A stretch of DNA of 64,000 nt, from positions 248,001 to 312,000 of the forward strand of contig CAXKVV010000282.1 in assembly GCA_964058805.1 (NCBI GenBank), read 5' to 3'. Of the stretch, positions 26,586-38,806 are shown piece after piece. Under the pieces are notes generated by a model. The model was not told where the DNA came from, did no database searches, and worked only from the letters and a program-made list of their open reading frames with translations. The DNA is from Schoenoplectus triqueter (Eukaryota > Streptophyta > Magnoliopsida > Poales > Cyperaceae). The position numbers and the translations under genes are program-made. Every line of letters starts with the position of its first letter. The stretch's first letter is position 1.

Positions 26586-28715
26586 CTTTGTCTTCTGCTA
26601 AGTGCCGATCTCTCTTTTGAATTTTTTTTAAAATAATATATAACAGAGATACACTTAGCTTTCTTGAAATTGACGTGATAGTCTGATAGACAGGTAACAG
26701 GGATTAATTGCCTCTAATCCCTTCCAAGTCTTGAATGATTGAAAACCATGTGTCCCCTAACCATAGGTTTTGTCCTGTTGAATTTCCATCACGGTGACAA
26801 CTTAGGATCATATATGAAATTTTGCAATGTGACATGTTCACTGCCAATTTAATTAACGAGGGGATAACTTCACAAGGATACATTTCAAGAATTAGCATGT
26901 AAACTTGAAAAAATTATAAGCATAATTTACATTATCTATGTATCATGTTTGGACAAAAAATGTAAATGATATATATTTCATGGTAAGTGAAGTGGCTTGA
27001 TGATTTCGTAGTTCGAAAATAACAGTCTGTTGTATCATTAACTAATAATAAAATTGTACAAAATTTTAGAAAGAGCTCAACTCAATAAATATAAAATTAT
27101 TTGTTTTCTTGTATCATCAAATAATTATTTGTGATTTTTTTTTAAAACTCATTTTCATAATTGTAAATATAATCATTATAAACTGATCCCTTATTAAAAA
27201 AAATGATAATTCAATATTGCAGATTTAAAGTTTTAGGAAAATTACATAAAGGGGATAAAAAATTGTAATTCAACTTTTCTGGGTAGTTTTTTTTTTCATG
27301 CCTGACTATTTAAACGACCAAAGAAGATAAGTACATCAATTATTATAGTTTACCCTTGGGAGAGGATGAAATTTTGATACTAGATGTGAATTAAACGTTC
27401 CCTGATAAAAGATTCAGACCAATGCATGTCAACCTGAGGATATTTTAAAAAAATTGTGAATACAGCTGAAAATTAATGAATATTTAAGATATCGTTTGAA
27501 CATTTAATGAGATTTATTAACTTCATTGAAGCTAACATGCTCTTCTCAGTGGTAATTGAAAACAAGGCTACCTCAGGTCTGCTAGCTAGCTGGCACATCA
27601 TTTCTTACGTGATATAAGTTTTAATTATTTAATTTTTTTTGTATGTATCAAAAAATTGTTTAATTTTATTTCTATATTTATTTTGATGCTGGTGAATTCT
27701 AGTCCGTTGTCTTAAAATCTGATTCAATGGGCTTTGGCCGGACGAAGCCTTTGTCTTCTGCCAAGTGCCATTCTCTCTTTTCAATTTAAAAAAAATAACA
27801 GAGATATTTTTTTAGCATTAGATGAAAATTGAAATTTATAATTTTATCCTTTAAACAATAAATTTTGGATCTAAGAACTCCACCTTGAAGGATAGCATCT
27901 CAGCTGCTATTTAGAAAGCATTCCAACAAGAAGGAAAAAACAGAACCAAAGTGAATTTCTATTTTTCAGAAAAATAAAAAAGTCACTAGCATTAATTTCT
28001 ATTTTGTGGTTAAAAAAAAATCTGTGTTTAGTTTGATAAGAAACCGTGATTGTCTCTGGAATTAGCAAGCACTCATTAAAATTATTGACGCGTGTTGTCT
28101 TCAAATTTGAAATTAGTTTGGATTTTTCTGAAAATATACTGACAAAATATGATCAAATTAAGATGTCAAATCTTATTAAAGTTTCGCTCTCCAATCTTGC
28201 GCTACAATTTTTCTCTCCGTTATTATTAGTTACATTTAGTACTAATTCTATGAAAATGGACTAATTAATTAATATTACCAGATCTGTGCTACCAATTTGT
28301 CCTTTAATCCTTTTTAATTCTCTAGTGCTGTGCATGCATTCAACAGTTGCTAATAATTTTCCCTTTTGATGCTCTGTCAGCATCTTTACTATTTTTGTTA
28401 TCCAATTATTTTAGTAAAATGTTTATGAGCAACCCCCAGTAACTTATTTTGATTCTTGTTTCCCCACACAGGGTTATAAACATCGGTGTCATTGATGGTA
28501 ACATTTCATATACAGTTGACTAGTTTGGCACACTAATGTTAATGTAGCATGTTGTGTGCAATGCAAATCTATTGTAGTATTATTATACCATCTACAATTC
28601 TACACTCACTCAATAATTGTACGACAATTCACCTACCTCGGGCCCCAGTTTCGTTGCTTGTGACGCCCCGTGAATTGAAACCCTTAGCAGCTAAAGACTA
28701 TGGCTCCGATAATTT
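26586..28715. other. Intergenic DNA with a 70-bp direct repeat
   Basis: AAGCCTTTGTCTTCTGC.AAGTGCC at 26582 recurs at 27746 with the following 45 bp also similar. I see no gene. The plus-strand frame at 28549-28731 has no motif. Confidence 0.4.
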
Positions 28716-28717
28716 AA

Positions 28718-29895
28718 GGAATAGTTTTTGAACAGTGATAATTATGGAAGAGTGATAGAATATTATTTTTTTTGGAAGAGTGATAGAAAAGTAATATTTT
28801 TGACTATTCGGAAGACTGAAAATATCATTTGACAGTTGTTACTCAGAATAATTAAAATATGAATAATTATGATACTAATAATGATGATGATAATAATAAT
28901 CATAATACTAAGAAAATATTAAGAAAATAATAATAATAAAATAATAAAAATAATCATAATAAAAAATAATATTATAATAATAATATAATAAAAATATAAA
29001 CATAATCATAATATAGTAATATAATAATAAAAAAATATAATTACAATCATAATTATAATAATAATATAATAATAAGTAATCATAATTAATAATATAATCA
29101 TAATATAATAATCATAATCATGATAATAATAATTATAGTTATAATCATAATAATATAACTATAATCATAATCATAATAATATAAAAATAAAAATATAATC
29201 ATAAACATAAAAATAATTATAATAATATAATAATAAATTAATCATAAATATAATCAACATATAATAATATAATACAACATAATAAAATAATAAATAATAA
29301 TCATAATAAATAATAATATTATAATAGTAATATAATAAAAATATAAACATAATCATAATATAGTAATATAATAATAAAAAAATATAATTACAATAATAAT
29401 AAGTAATCATAATTTTAATAATATAATCATAATCATAATCATGATAATAATCATTATAGTCATAATCATAATAATATAATCATAATCATAATCATAATAA
29501 TATAATAATAAAAATATAATCATAATCATAAAAATAATTATAAATAATTATAATTATAATAATATAATAATAAATTAATCATCACTATAATCAACATATA
29601 ATAATATAATACAACATAATAAAATAATAATAAGTATTAATAATCATAATCATAATCATCATAATATAATAATATAATAATAAATAATATTGATCATAAT
29701 AATAGAATAATAAAATAATTATATTTATATTCATAATATAATATTAAAATTATATTTATAATAATAATAAATAATATAATAATATTAATGATAACGATAA
29801 TATAATAACAATAATGATAATAATAATTTAATAATAATAATATAATGATAATAATAATAATAAATAATAATCATAATATTAATATAATAATAAAT
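28718..29895. repeat. Long AT-trinucleotide tract in a truncated Tourist-like element (copy 1)
   Basis: From GGAATAG at 28718 the sequence follows the same order as 47736-48905. It has GGAAGAGTGATAGAA twice, CTATTCGGAAGA, TTGTTACTCAGAAT, ATGATACTAATAATGATGATG, then about 1 kb made of TAA, TAATCA and ATAATATA words. The terminal inverted repeats seen in the other copy are missing here on both sides. The minus-strand Tyr/Ile-rich open frame in it is a by-product of the repeat. Confidence 0.7.
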
Positions 29896-30850
29896 CATTG
29901 AAAGTGTAAATTTCAGATCTCGAGATTTGTTAAAAGTACGAATCTCAGTGCAAAATCAATGGTCCGAAAATCCTCCAAACTAATTTTTTGATTCGAAAGG
30001 TTGAGAACCTACCCGACCCTCCATCCCAAAAGCCTAATGGGTTTTCTCCAATCTCCAATGTGTCGATCGCCACAGTTCAACACAGCAGCATTTGCATCGT
30101 TCGCCTTCAATCAATGAGATTTGAAGAGAAATTGCTAAATTGGGCAGTGCTTCGGAGGCTGTCAATCATACTTCTTTTTTTAAAAAAATCCATATCCACA
30201 AAAAACGGTCTACAAACACTTTTTCCTGGCTTGCTAGAGCAGTACGGAAGCCTTTCTTCTCGATCTATAATTTCTGGTGTTTCTGCAACACAAACACAAC
30301 AAAATTAGATAGATTTAGCATGAAAAATAAAAATGGAGTCATTTTCTTAACAGACGGGATGTACTTATAGACCTCTAATTCTATGCATATCACGTCTTTA
30401 GCATTGTCCTCGCGAAACTAGTAAGCTTCTGACAAAAACTATGAAAAATAAATAACAATAAATCAAAATAGAATTACAATTATGTCAGAAATCGATTTGA
30501 GTCATTGCAATGACTCACAAGTCATTATAATAGCTTAGGTTTTTACATAAAAAATTCAACAATCCGAGACCTTTTTTACACAACACCTTCTAGGCATCAT
30601 AACAGCTTACCAACCATTACAATAATGTTTCATGATATAGAAATTGGACAAAAAATAATTAAATATTATTTTTAAGTCATTCTAACGGCTAACAAGCTGT
30701 TGTAATGATTCAAGATAATATGATACACATCTATTTATCAAACACTTTGATAATACTTTCACAATCCTCACGTTAATCAAGAACCATAATTTTGGATATG
30801 TCCAACACATAAAAAAAAATCAAAGAATATTTACGGACTATATTTTCTTA

Positions 30851-30989
30851 GGGCATGTTCGGCGGTCAAAGAGGAATGAAAATGAGATTGGGAATTGAGT
30901 TAATTGAGCATTGTGTGAATGGAAAACAAACATTAGCTCTGAGTGAATTTATTTTTTCCCACTTTCTTTCTCACGCGCTGAACAGAGCC
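30851..30989. mobile_element. Tourist-like MITE (139 bp) with TTA target duplication
   Basis: TTA occurs at 30848-30850 and 30990-30992. The ends are GGGCATGTTCGGCG on the left and GGCTCTGTTCAGCGC on the right in reverse complement. A GG(G/C)...GTTC(G/A) end with a 3-bp TTA duplication fits PIF/Harbinger (Tourist). It is non-coding. Confidence 0.7.
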
Positions 30990-31107
30990 TTATAGTGTGA
31001 TCATATGGGACATGTATTACTTAGCAATGATATTAATTTTTTATTTTATAAATTACAAACGACATATAGTAATGTGAATTGTGACCGTTGAGTAATATAA
31101 AATATAA

Positions 31108-31400
31108 GGCCCCATTCGGAGGCACCCCATTTGATGGGATTTAAAATAATTGGGGATGGGTTCCATCATTGCGATTTACTGGGTTCCCATCCAACTCTCT
31201 CTCTCTCCTTTGGAAAAAAAAATTGATCCGATCCAATTTATTTTTTTCCATAAAAAAGTGAAGAATGGAGTAAATTGATGGGAACAATGACCCAACCCAT
31301 GTGATCCAAAAATGACTGTCGAACAGGTTTGAGAAATTTTCTCATTTTGAACTGTGAAATTCATCCCATCCCACGACGTGGGTAGTAAACGAACACGCCC
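31108..31400. mobile_element. Tourist-like MITE (293 bp) with TAA target duplication
   Basis: TAA lies at 31105-31107 and 31401-31403. The ends are GGCCCCATTCGGAGGC and, from the right, GGGCGTGTTCGTTTAC, a modest match. Inner inverted blocks (TGATGGGATTTAAA and the CCCATCCCAC block) support a TIR element. The superfamily is likely PIF/Harbinger, given the 3-bp duplication. Confidence 0.6.
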
Positions 31401-31946
31401 TAAGTGTGTTACTAATACCATAGTCCTCGACAACAATAATCATCATCTTGAGCTCATTCTCTGTCACATGTAACAATAATTATGTAAGAAGAACATATTA
31501 ATCTTTGCAATCCATTCTTTATCTAGGGATGTTTAATTCATCACTCAAGTCAACAACCAAGAATACTATTATACCTCAATGCATTTCTTCTTTATACAAA
31601 GACATGCATTGAGGTATAATATGTATGGTTGTTAATTATAAATAATATTGGATAATATTCATAAAAAATAAATTATTTGTATAAAAAGAACATTCATTTC
31701 ATACATAAGAATAAACACTCAAATGAAATATTCAAAACGTAAACATAATTATCATAGTACTTCATTATGAGACAAGTCTAATATCATATTCAACGCGTTA
31801 CTTGTGTAAATAAGCTAATAACATTCATCATATAATATATAAAATAAGTATCACATAACTTACATGCTAGTCCATCATGTTAATTATTATTCCTAAGTAA
31901 TTAATAGATTAGAGACATTTAGTGTTGCCATTATACAATACATATA

Positions 31947-32352
31947 TGTAAAGAGTGATGTTATTGTGTTTCACAGAACATGGTGTCTAGTGTACTTCAG
32001 ACTCATATCTCTAATTTCAAACTAAATATGACTGATCCAAATCATTCAATTTATTTTTCAGATTAAAATATGTTAGCAGAATAAATTATATTTTTAAAAT
32101 TCTTTGCTATTTTTGAGAGAGAAAAAAATATTATTTTTAGACGAACCAGAAATATCAGATCAAGTCAATTTCTCTCCATCTAAAAAATAGCAAATAAATT
32201 CTAAAAATATAAAAATTTAGTTTACAAACACATTTTGATATGAAGATTATGTTAAACTGTTCAGATCAATCATATCTAGTTTGAAATTAAAATTTTAAAT
32301 CTAAAGTACACTAGCTATCATGCTTTGTGAAGCACAATAATCTCACTTTATA
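31947..32352. mobile_element. Palindromic MITE related to those at 1.8 and 25.4 kb
   Basis: The halves are inverted copies. AAGAGTGATGTTATTGTG then CTAGTGTACTT on the left pair with CACAATAATCTCACTTT and AAGTACACTAG on the right. The shared internal words TGAC/TGATC and AATTTCAAACTA tie it to the 25.4-kb copy. Both ends touch TATA-rich DNA. Confidence 0.65.
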
Positions 32353-32599
32353 TATAATGCTTTACATTTCAAATCCAAACTAAAAATGCATATAAATAAT
32401 AATCACTCAAAGAATAACAAAACTATATCCATATATAAATTATTTTTATACATGAACTACAATGTAATCTTCATAATTTAATACTATGATCATGTTAACA
32501 TCATTAAATACAGTTTCATCTCCAAGTTCAAATAGAGATGTCAATGGGTGGCATCATGCCCACTCATCAGATGGGATAAAAAAAATGTTCACGACAAGA

Positions 32600-32700
32600 T
32601 TCAAGAATACGTGCAAATGGTCTAGTAATTTGATGATCTTCAAAGGATCATGGGTTCAAATTTTTATTGACACAAAATAAAATTTAAAAGCTAGATTGTC
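32600..32700 (+). repeat. Possible tRNA-derived SINE fragment
   Basis: TGGTCTAGTAATTTGATG (box A-like) is followed about 30 bp later by GGGTTCAAATTTTT (box B-like), the spacing of an RNA polymerase III internal promoter. There is no complete tRNA cloverleaf and no clear tail, so this is a weak call. Confidence 0.3.
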
Positions 32701-33169
32701 ATCTTTCTCTCTAAAAAAAGCAATAATATGTCTATAATATTTTTTCTTTTTGAAAACTGCCATTGAGTTTATCCATCAATTGTTGTGAAAATTATCAAGT
32801 TAATCATTGTAACTCTAAACATTCTAAGGATATGGTTTGAAAATTCCGAAAAAAAATCTTAAACTTTAAAATGAATTAATGAACTACATTTGAACTCGTA
32901 CTGTATGAATCGTGCAGCCTACTAATTCAATTTTAAACATTAATGATTTTTTTGAGTAAAGATGAATATCCATCTTTTAAGAAACATTAATGATTTGATT
33001 ATAGGCAATTTATGTAATTATTTTTTGTCGTGTATTAGTTTAGAAGTAATCTAACGTATGTTACTAACTATAGTATTTTCAATGACTTTTCAACAACTTA
33101 ATTTAATAATTAATAACAAAGTTAATTAATCAGACCTTATTATTCGCCAAGGAACATAGTTGGAAATTC

Positions 33170-33785
33170 AGACATGTGCTGGGCCTTTACCAAAACATGT
33201 TCTTTTTCTTTTGTACCTTTGACCGATCCCAACTGATGCCATGTGTTGGGCCTTTTACGGGCCGTATCGTTATACAAATGCAATGAATCCTGCCGTTAAC
33301 GGGCCAACACTTAGCCCAGTTGTCTTGTAACATTGTGTCACTTAAGACGCCTACTTGTACCACTTAGCCCGGCCCAATATGCATACTTCGTTCCTTGGTG
33401 ATCTACTGATCTCGCAGTTTTAGTACACCAATAAACTGAATCAGCTATTAAATTAATCAAATATTTGACTATATCTCATTTGATGATGTCATATATTCGG
33501 AATCGATTAAGAGTATTTAATGAGATGTTCTGATCCGATCCCACACGGACGAGAATTTGATGTATTGACTCGAGCTTCCGCTCCAAATTTTCTTAATTTT
33601 TTGTATAGCAGAAGGAATCATTGTTGCCATAAAAATCGAAGTTAATTACAGTTTACAACAGGGGTATATGAGCAAAACATAGTAAACCCCTTCCTTCTTG
33701 TTGATTCCTTCGTTTCCAGATTGGCAAAACAAAATAAGAATCGGAATCACGCACAAGGCATTCACTACTCGTATTGCGAATCGCC
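33170..33785 (+). promoter_or_regulatory. Promoter of the BSD gene with repeated site II-like GGGCC motifs
   Basis: Words TGGGCC/GGGCC occur at 33179, 33247 and 33259 on the plus strand, and as TAGCCCA or GGCCCAAT on the other orientation at 33315 and 33371. Clusters of TGGGCY (site II) are known TCP-binding sites in promoters of plant housekeeping genes. The leader starts somewhere after about 33600; I see no TATA box. Confidence 0.5.
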
Positions 33786-36287
33786 ATGGATCTATGGCAG
33801 AGAGCCCGCACCTTTGCAGAAGAAGCCGCGAAGAAATCTCAGGAGTTCTCCAAGGAGGCCGCGAAGCGCTCTCAGGAGCTGACTCAAGGCGCGTCCCGTC
33901 TCCTCTCGTCGGAGTTCGCCGCTGAGGCCACGAAGAAGTCAAGGGAGCTTGCAGCGGAGGCCACGAAGAAGTCAAGGGAACTCGCAGCGGAGGCCACGAA
34001 GACAGCAGATTTGCTTGCCGGACAAATCAAGACACTAGCTGCCGACATTCCGGTCCCGCCGATCCCCGCTCAGCTGTCAGCGGTGGTGGCAGGTTCTCCG
34101 GCGGCGGTTGCGCCTGATCCTGAAATGGATCTGGAGGTTTTCGGTGTTACAGAGGATCTCAGAGAGTTTGTCAGAGGGTTGACCATGAATACTTTCAGAG
34201 ATTTTCCTTTACAAGGTTAGATTGCTTTGAGAACTCGAGATTTTAACTAAAGAAGCGTGATCATCTTTGTGAACTTCTTAAGATATGGATAAAGCATTCG
34301 TATGAGGAAAGAACTTGACAAGATTACATGGATTTGTTGAACTTACATGCATTGCCATTCACTAGAATTAGTGGCTTTGTCATTACTCAAATGGTTTCAT
34401 CTTGATTCCTGAATGTTAGCTTTACTGAACTTACACTACTAGCATAAATAAATTGCCAAATGGAAAGATTATGCCTCAAGTTAAATACTTATTTTTTATC
34501 AAACAAAAACAGATAAAAAAAATGAGAAAGGCTAATGAATAATCAGTTGCAGCCTTTTTTTCTAGTCTAGTAGTGTATTATATTTCCATTAAATTCTTAT
34601 TTCGAAAAATGAAGAGCATGAAATGACAGGCAATTCTGGAAAACACCTTTCTCAATTGCTCTCTATATTTTGATAATGTAGCAATCTGGTTGTAAAATTT
34701 TATCATGGATTAGCCATGCATGAAATTTTTCTGAAGTTAAAATAATTTGCATAGATGAACCTGAAGTGACGGAAGTGCCTACGGTTTCAAATGTCAGGCA
34801 GGACCTTAATGAATGGCAAGCGAAACATGCAACTATTGTTCTATCTTCTGTCAAGGTACTTGAAACTTGCTTCCTATATCATGCTATAATTCTAACCAAG
34901 AAATGATCAACCTTATTTTCTCTTGTTATTCCAACTGAACAATTACCACATAGTGTAAAGATTTTCAAGCTTTTCTTTTCCATTTCTTCATCTCAAGCGA
35001 TTATTGGTGTGAATGTAACCTCTTGGTCATAGTTTAGTTATATTTAACTGTCTACAAGCTCACTTATTTCATAGTGGTAACATGTGGACTAATCTAGGTT
35101 GGAGTTTGCCAGATGTCTCTCGTATAATGCATGACATTTTTATTAAAATCTAGTTTTATTTTGCTTTATTATTTTCAGGAAATTTCAAAATTCAGATATG
35201 ATTTGTGCCCTCGATACATGAAAGAGAGGAAGTTCTGGCGCATATATTTCCTACTTGTCAACACATATGTCTCCCCGTATGTTCTTCTATCATCTAACAC
35301 AACAAAATTATTTATGATCTATTGCTCTTGCAAATTTGATCACCTACAAAACATTAAAAGCACAGCCCTCTCCAGGATGGGGAGGTTGATTCTGTAGTAT
35401 GCACAATGGAAATTTTCCTTCATCTGGTATGTCATTGACAAGGCTTAATTTCTATTTGTTTACTATACTGTTCAATCAGTTATGAAAGGAGATACATGGA
35501 TGAGTTGAAGGCTAAGGAGGAACAAAGAAAGGAAGAAAAGTTAAAAGAAGTCACGATGTCACCTCAAGGCGGGACTGATAGCGAAACAAAATTGGAAAGC
35601 AAGGCCTCTGTCTCATCAAACAAGGAGATTGATTTGGATACTTTTCTCTTGGGTGATTTCGAGGATGAGGGCCCTGGTTTGTAGTCTCTTTTACAGCATC
35701 TTATTGGTTGAAACAATAAAGCATCTAAGAGAACCTCCAACTAGAGGGCTCAAAAGCAAACACATAACATAATAATTATAGATGAGCAAAATGACTATAT
35801 TTTGAGTTGTTTGAAAAGTTCATGCAATTTATCAGAGAACTATCGGATTTTGTAGATGGAGCTGCTGGAGATGATGGTCTAGATGATGATTTTGACAAGA
35901 TTGATAGTACCTCGGTATGCATTTTTCTAATTGAGAAAATATTGCTAAATTAGAGAATTTTAAGGTGAAGAGGAGCATCTCAATAAGTGAATTGGATTGA
36001 TCAGACATACATTGCTAAGAGGACTAAATTAGTCTGTTTCTAAGCAGTTCCAGATCAAAGGGTCCAATTATTTCATCTCAGATAGTTTCTAAACATCTTG
36101 GAGAAAGTTGTTTAGATAATTCAGGGATCCGGTTGGATTTAAGCTGGTTCAGTTCATGAACTTGCAACTCGGCACTAAAACAATGTGTCAAACATATTTA
36201 TTGTTTGTATAAAAATGCTTCAGCATTTAAATCTTTTCTGCATTACAGGGTCTTGAGAGTGATGATGAGAAAAAAACAAAAGATTAA
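33786..36287 (+). CDS. BSD domain-containing protein
   Basis: Six exons: 33786-34215, 34755-34855, 35179-35276, 35480-35676, 35856-35914 and 36249-36287. All introns are GT..AG and phases agree, giving 307 residues. The start ATG (CGCCATGG) is the first in frame. Residues 5-80 form an Ala/Lys/Glu helix with an 11-residue repeat (AAEATKKSREL, about 2.4 units coded by 33-bp DNA repeats from 33924). Residues about 118-206 hold FGVTEDLREFVRGLT..TFRDFPL and the BSD core, with DLNEWQAKHA and the hallmark Phe-Trp at 196-197 (ERKFWRIYF). A charged tail has acidic clusters (DFEDEGP, DDGLDDDFD, ESDDEK). The BSD domain was named after BTF2-like factors, synapse-associated proteins and DOS2. Plant members of this SYAP1-like type have no firmly known function. 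Confidence 0.92.
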
Positions 36288-36735
36288 ATAAAGGCTGATG
36301 GCGTCAGCAATAAGATCCTATTACTCTGCTTTAAAATTCATCCGTTCTTTGTATTATTTGGGTCTACCAAGCTGTCTTTTCCTCTGGCTGCTGAATCAAT
36401 GTTTTGTAATTTTCTTCTAAGGGATCTCTAGTTTCTTGTCTATAGGTTATTTTGTTGTCCTGTGTTTAGCAACTTTGGTTGTTGTTATAAAATGCGTTTT
36501 TATTAAATTTTGGTATTTGTGAAACAGTACAATTTTGCACATCATTTTAATCGCACTTTTTCAACTTGAAAAGCGGCTGAGTTTCTAATGTAGTATTGTA
36601 CAATTTTTGGAACACAAATGATATTTCATTTTCTATTTACTCTCTAGTCTGTAATGGACGTCATTGTTGGTTCAGTACTTTCTAGCCGAAATCGCCAACA
36701 ATAGGTTTATCATTTCGAAGAGATGTGCTGTTAAA

Positions 36736-37166
36736 AGGGGTGTCAATGAGTTAATCGGATTATATTATTTTTTTTTTACTCTATCCAATTAAATTTAGAT
36801 CAAAAAATCTTAATTCATATTCGATCCGACGGGTTACGGATCGACCTAACCTATATAAAATAATTAAATATTTATTAATTATTTTTTTATAATTTTAAGT
36901 AATAGAATATTGATTAATTTATAATTAATTTTAATTAGTATATAATTAGTGTATATTTAAGTTTTAATTAGTACTAAATCACAAAATTACTTCAAAAAAT
37001 ATAATTACTTAGGTTGGGTCTGATTGACTCGAATCTGATCCGACCCGATTCGAGTCAAAAAAATTAAATATATATCCGATCCATTTATTTTCATATCATA
37101 TCGGGTTGGATCGGATTCGGATTAGGTCCGGTTAACCCGTTGGGTCAGTTCAATAATTGACACCCA
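36736..37166. mobile_element. hAT-like MITE with GGGTGTCAAT ends
   Basis: GGGGTGTCAATGAG at the left is matched by ATTGACACCC at the right. Subterminal DNA is full of short words such as CCGACCC, GATCCGA and GGGTC, on both strands, as in plant hAT elements. The middle is AT-rich and non-coding. I did not find a clean 8-bp duplication. Confidence 0.6.
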
Positions 37167-37377
37167 TTTAACTGGATTAGGGGAAATTATCGTATATATT
37201 AGCATAACTGGTGAAACTTTCTAGAGAAGATTAGTACTCTTACAGCTTATTTAAACCGTTTGTGTTATAGATTTGACAATACATTTTAGTGCTTTGTCGT
37301 TTCAATGAGTTGAAGTCCTTGTCTGTAGTTGTTCATCTAGCCGAGAAACAAAAGATACCATTAGCATGCTTATTATT

Positions 37378-37718
37378 AAAGGGGAAGGTACCTTGACAAT
37401 GAATAATTTTGACAATATTAATAATGAATTTTAAAAGAGATGAAAAATATTTTTAAAGATAGATAAATATTTATAGATATAATATTTTTCCTGTCTATAT
37501 TAGTGTTTCAAATTTTATATAATTTTATTATCAAAGACTATCAAAATTTTATACAATTCGCAATAAATTATATATAATTTTATTATCAAAGACTTTCAAA
37601 ATTTTATACAATTACGGTTTTAATTTATTAATCTATTTAATGATCTATAATGAATTATGATAAAAAAATTATATTAAATTTGAAACACTAACATATAAAT
37701 TAGGATCCTTCCCCTTCC
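37378..37718. mobile_element. Fold-back MITE, copy 2 of the local family
   Basis: The left end is GGGGAAGGTACCTTGACAATG. The right end in reverse complement is GGGGAAGGATCCTAAT. Inside, TTTTATTATCAAAGAC occurs twice, and TGTTTCAAATTTTAT (about 37502) faces its reverse complement ATTTGAAACACTA (37678). Confidence 0.55.
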
Positions 37719-37719
37719 C

Positions 37720-38300
37720 ATTATTCGCATGTAAACTTTGAATGAGGACGTAATACTAAATTGGTTGATTCAGATTAAAACCAACAGATAATGTTTCTCA
37801 TATCCAATCATACGTGTGAGCCCATCCCAAAACAATATAAAATGAAGAAAACAGTTAAGAAATAAAGGTTGGAGGGTCGGCCGAGCGAGCCAACCCTATG
37901 AGGTCCCACAAATTATGCCGGCCATATGTCTTGATAGCCATACAGCACCCATCTCTCGAGGATGGATGTGGCATACATAGCCAACCGACCCTTTTTAATT
38001 ATCTCGTTGCGCGTTGGGGGGCTTATATAGGCGCGGGTTTTGGTGCTGACTCTTTCGGTTCCCGTTGTGGGACTATCCAAGTTCTCAATTGAACCGTTCA
38101 ATTCTCCGAACCGGAAGCCTGTGTAGACTTGTAGTACAGCTAACCCAATAGTCCAAGCGCAATCAATTAGTAATTAGTTCCTGGGCCAGACTTTAACGAG
38201 CAAACGACAACTGTAATTACTATTTATATAGCCATCTGATTAAGAGCATGATTTAATTACTACATCTTCTCTATTAATTTAGTGCTTTGAGTACTTGCTA
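37720..38300. other. Intergenic DNA with a GC-richer island
   Basis: The island 37860-38110 contains overlapping open frames on both strands (about 62-64 codons) with no recognisable motif. No gene is supported. Confidence 0.35.
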
Positions 38301-38303
38301 GTT

Positions 38304-38806
38304 AGGGTGTGCAATCAGTCCGTTAGATCCAAACTAAAATAAATATATACAATCAAACTTTTGTTCAGTATGAATTAAATTAAACTTATAAAAATATGAA
38401 TTTAATAAATTAAAATTTTATCAATTTATTCAGATAAATCAAAATTTTATGAGTTGAACAATCATAAAAAATATTAGCAATTTCAAAATATTAAATATAA
38501 AAAATAAATAATTTTAAGAATAAATTAAATAACTAAATAAAATATACAAAAAATAAATATATTTAAATTAATCTTAATATGATATTTTTTATATCCAAGT
38601 AAAATTAATTTACTACTAAATTTTGGACTATTTGTTTATTTAGATTATCCGATTTAGAAAAATATAGACTGAATCAAAGAATAAAAATTAAACTAGTTAA
38701 AATTTTCAATCGAACCAATATTTTTTAACCGAAAAACTAAATTAAATAATCCAAAATTTATAATTCGTTGAAATTCAATTAAACTAATGCCTCTGCACAC
38801 CCCTGA
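38304..38806. mobile_element. hAT-like MITE with GGGTGTGCA ends
   Basis: TAGGGTGTGCAATCAG at the left is matched in reverse complement by CAGGGGTGTGCAGAGG at the right. The inside is very AT-rich and non-coding. The ends match the common hAT pattern; no matching 8-bp duplication is visible. Confidence 0.5.

Larger units (their letters stand above)
29896..31946 (-). repeat. Degenerate retrotransposon-like repeat, copy 2, interrupted by two MITEs
   Basis: Read on the minus strand, 31930 to about 30770 matches 3060-3720 in the same order (see that entry). Within it lie two small MITEs (30851-30989 and 31108-31400). Minus-strand sequence continues through 30700-30000 with words such as ATGTGTTGGACATATCC and AACAGCTTGTTAGCCGTTA, typical of long plant LTRs. 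A short open frame at 29988-30308 on the plus strand has no motif. Confidence 0.45.

Noticed and set aside
29171..29410. Minus-strand Tyr/Leu/Ile-rich frame
   Set aside because: Simple-sequence artefact in the AT trinucleotide tract.
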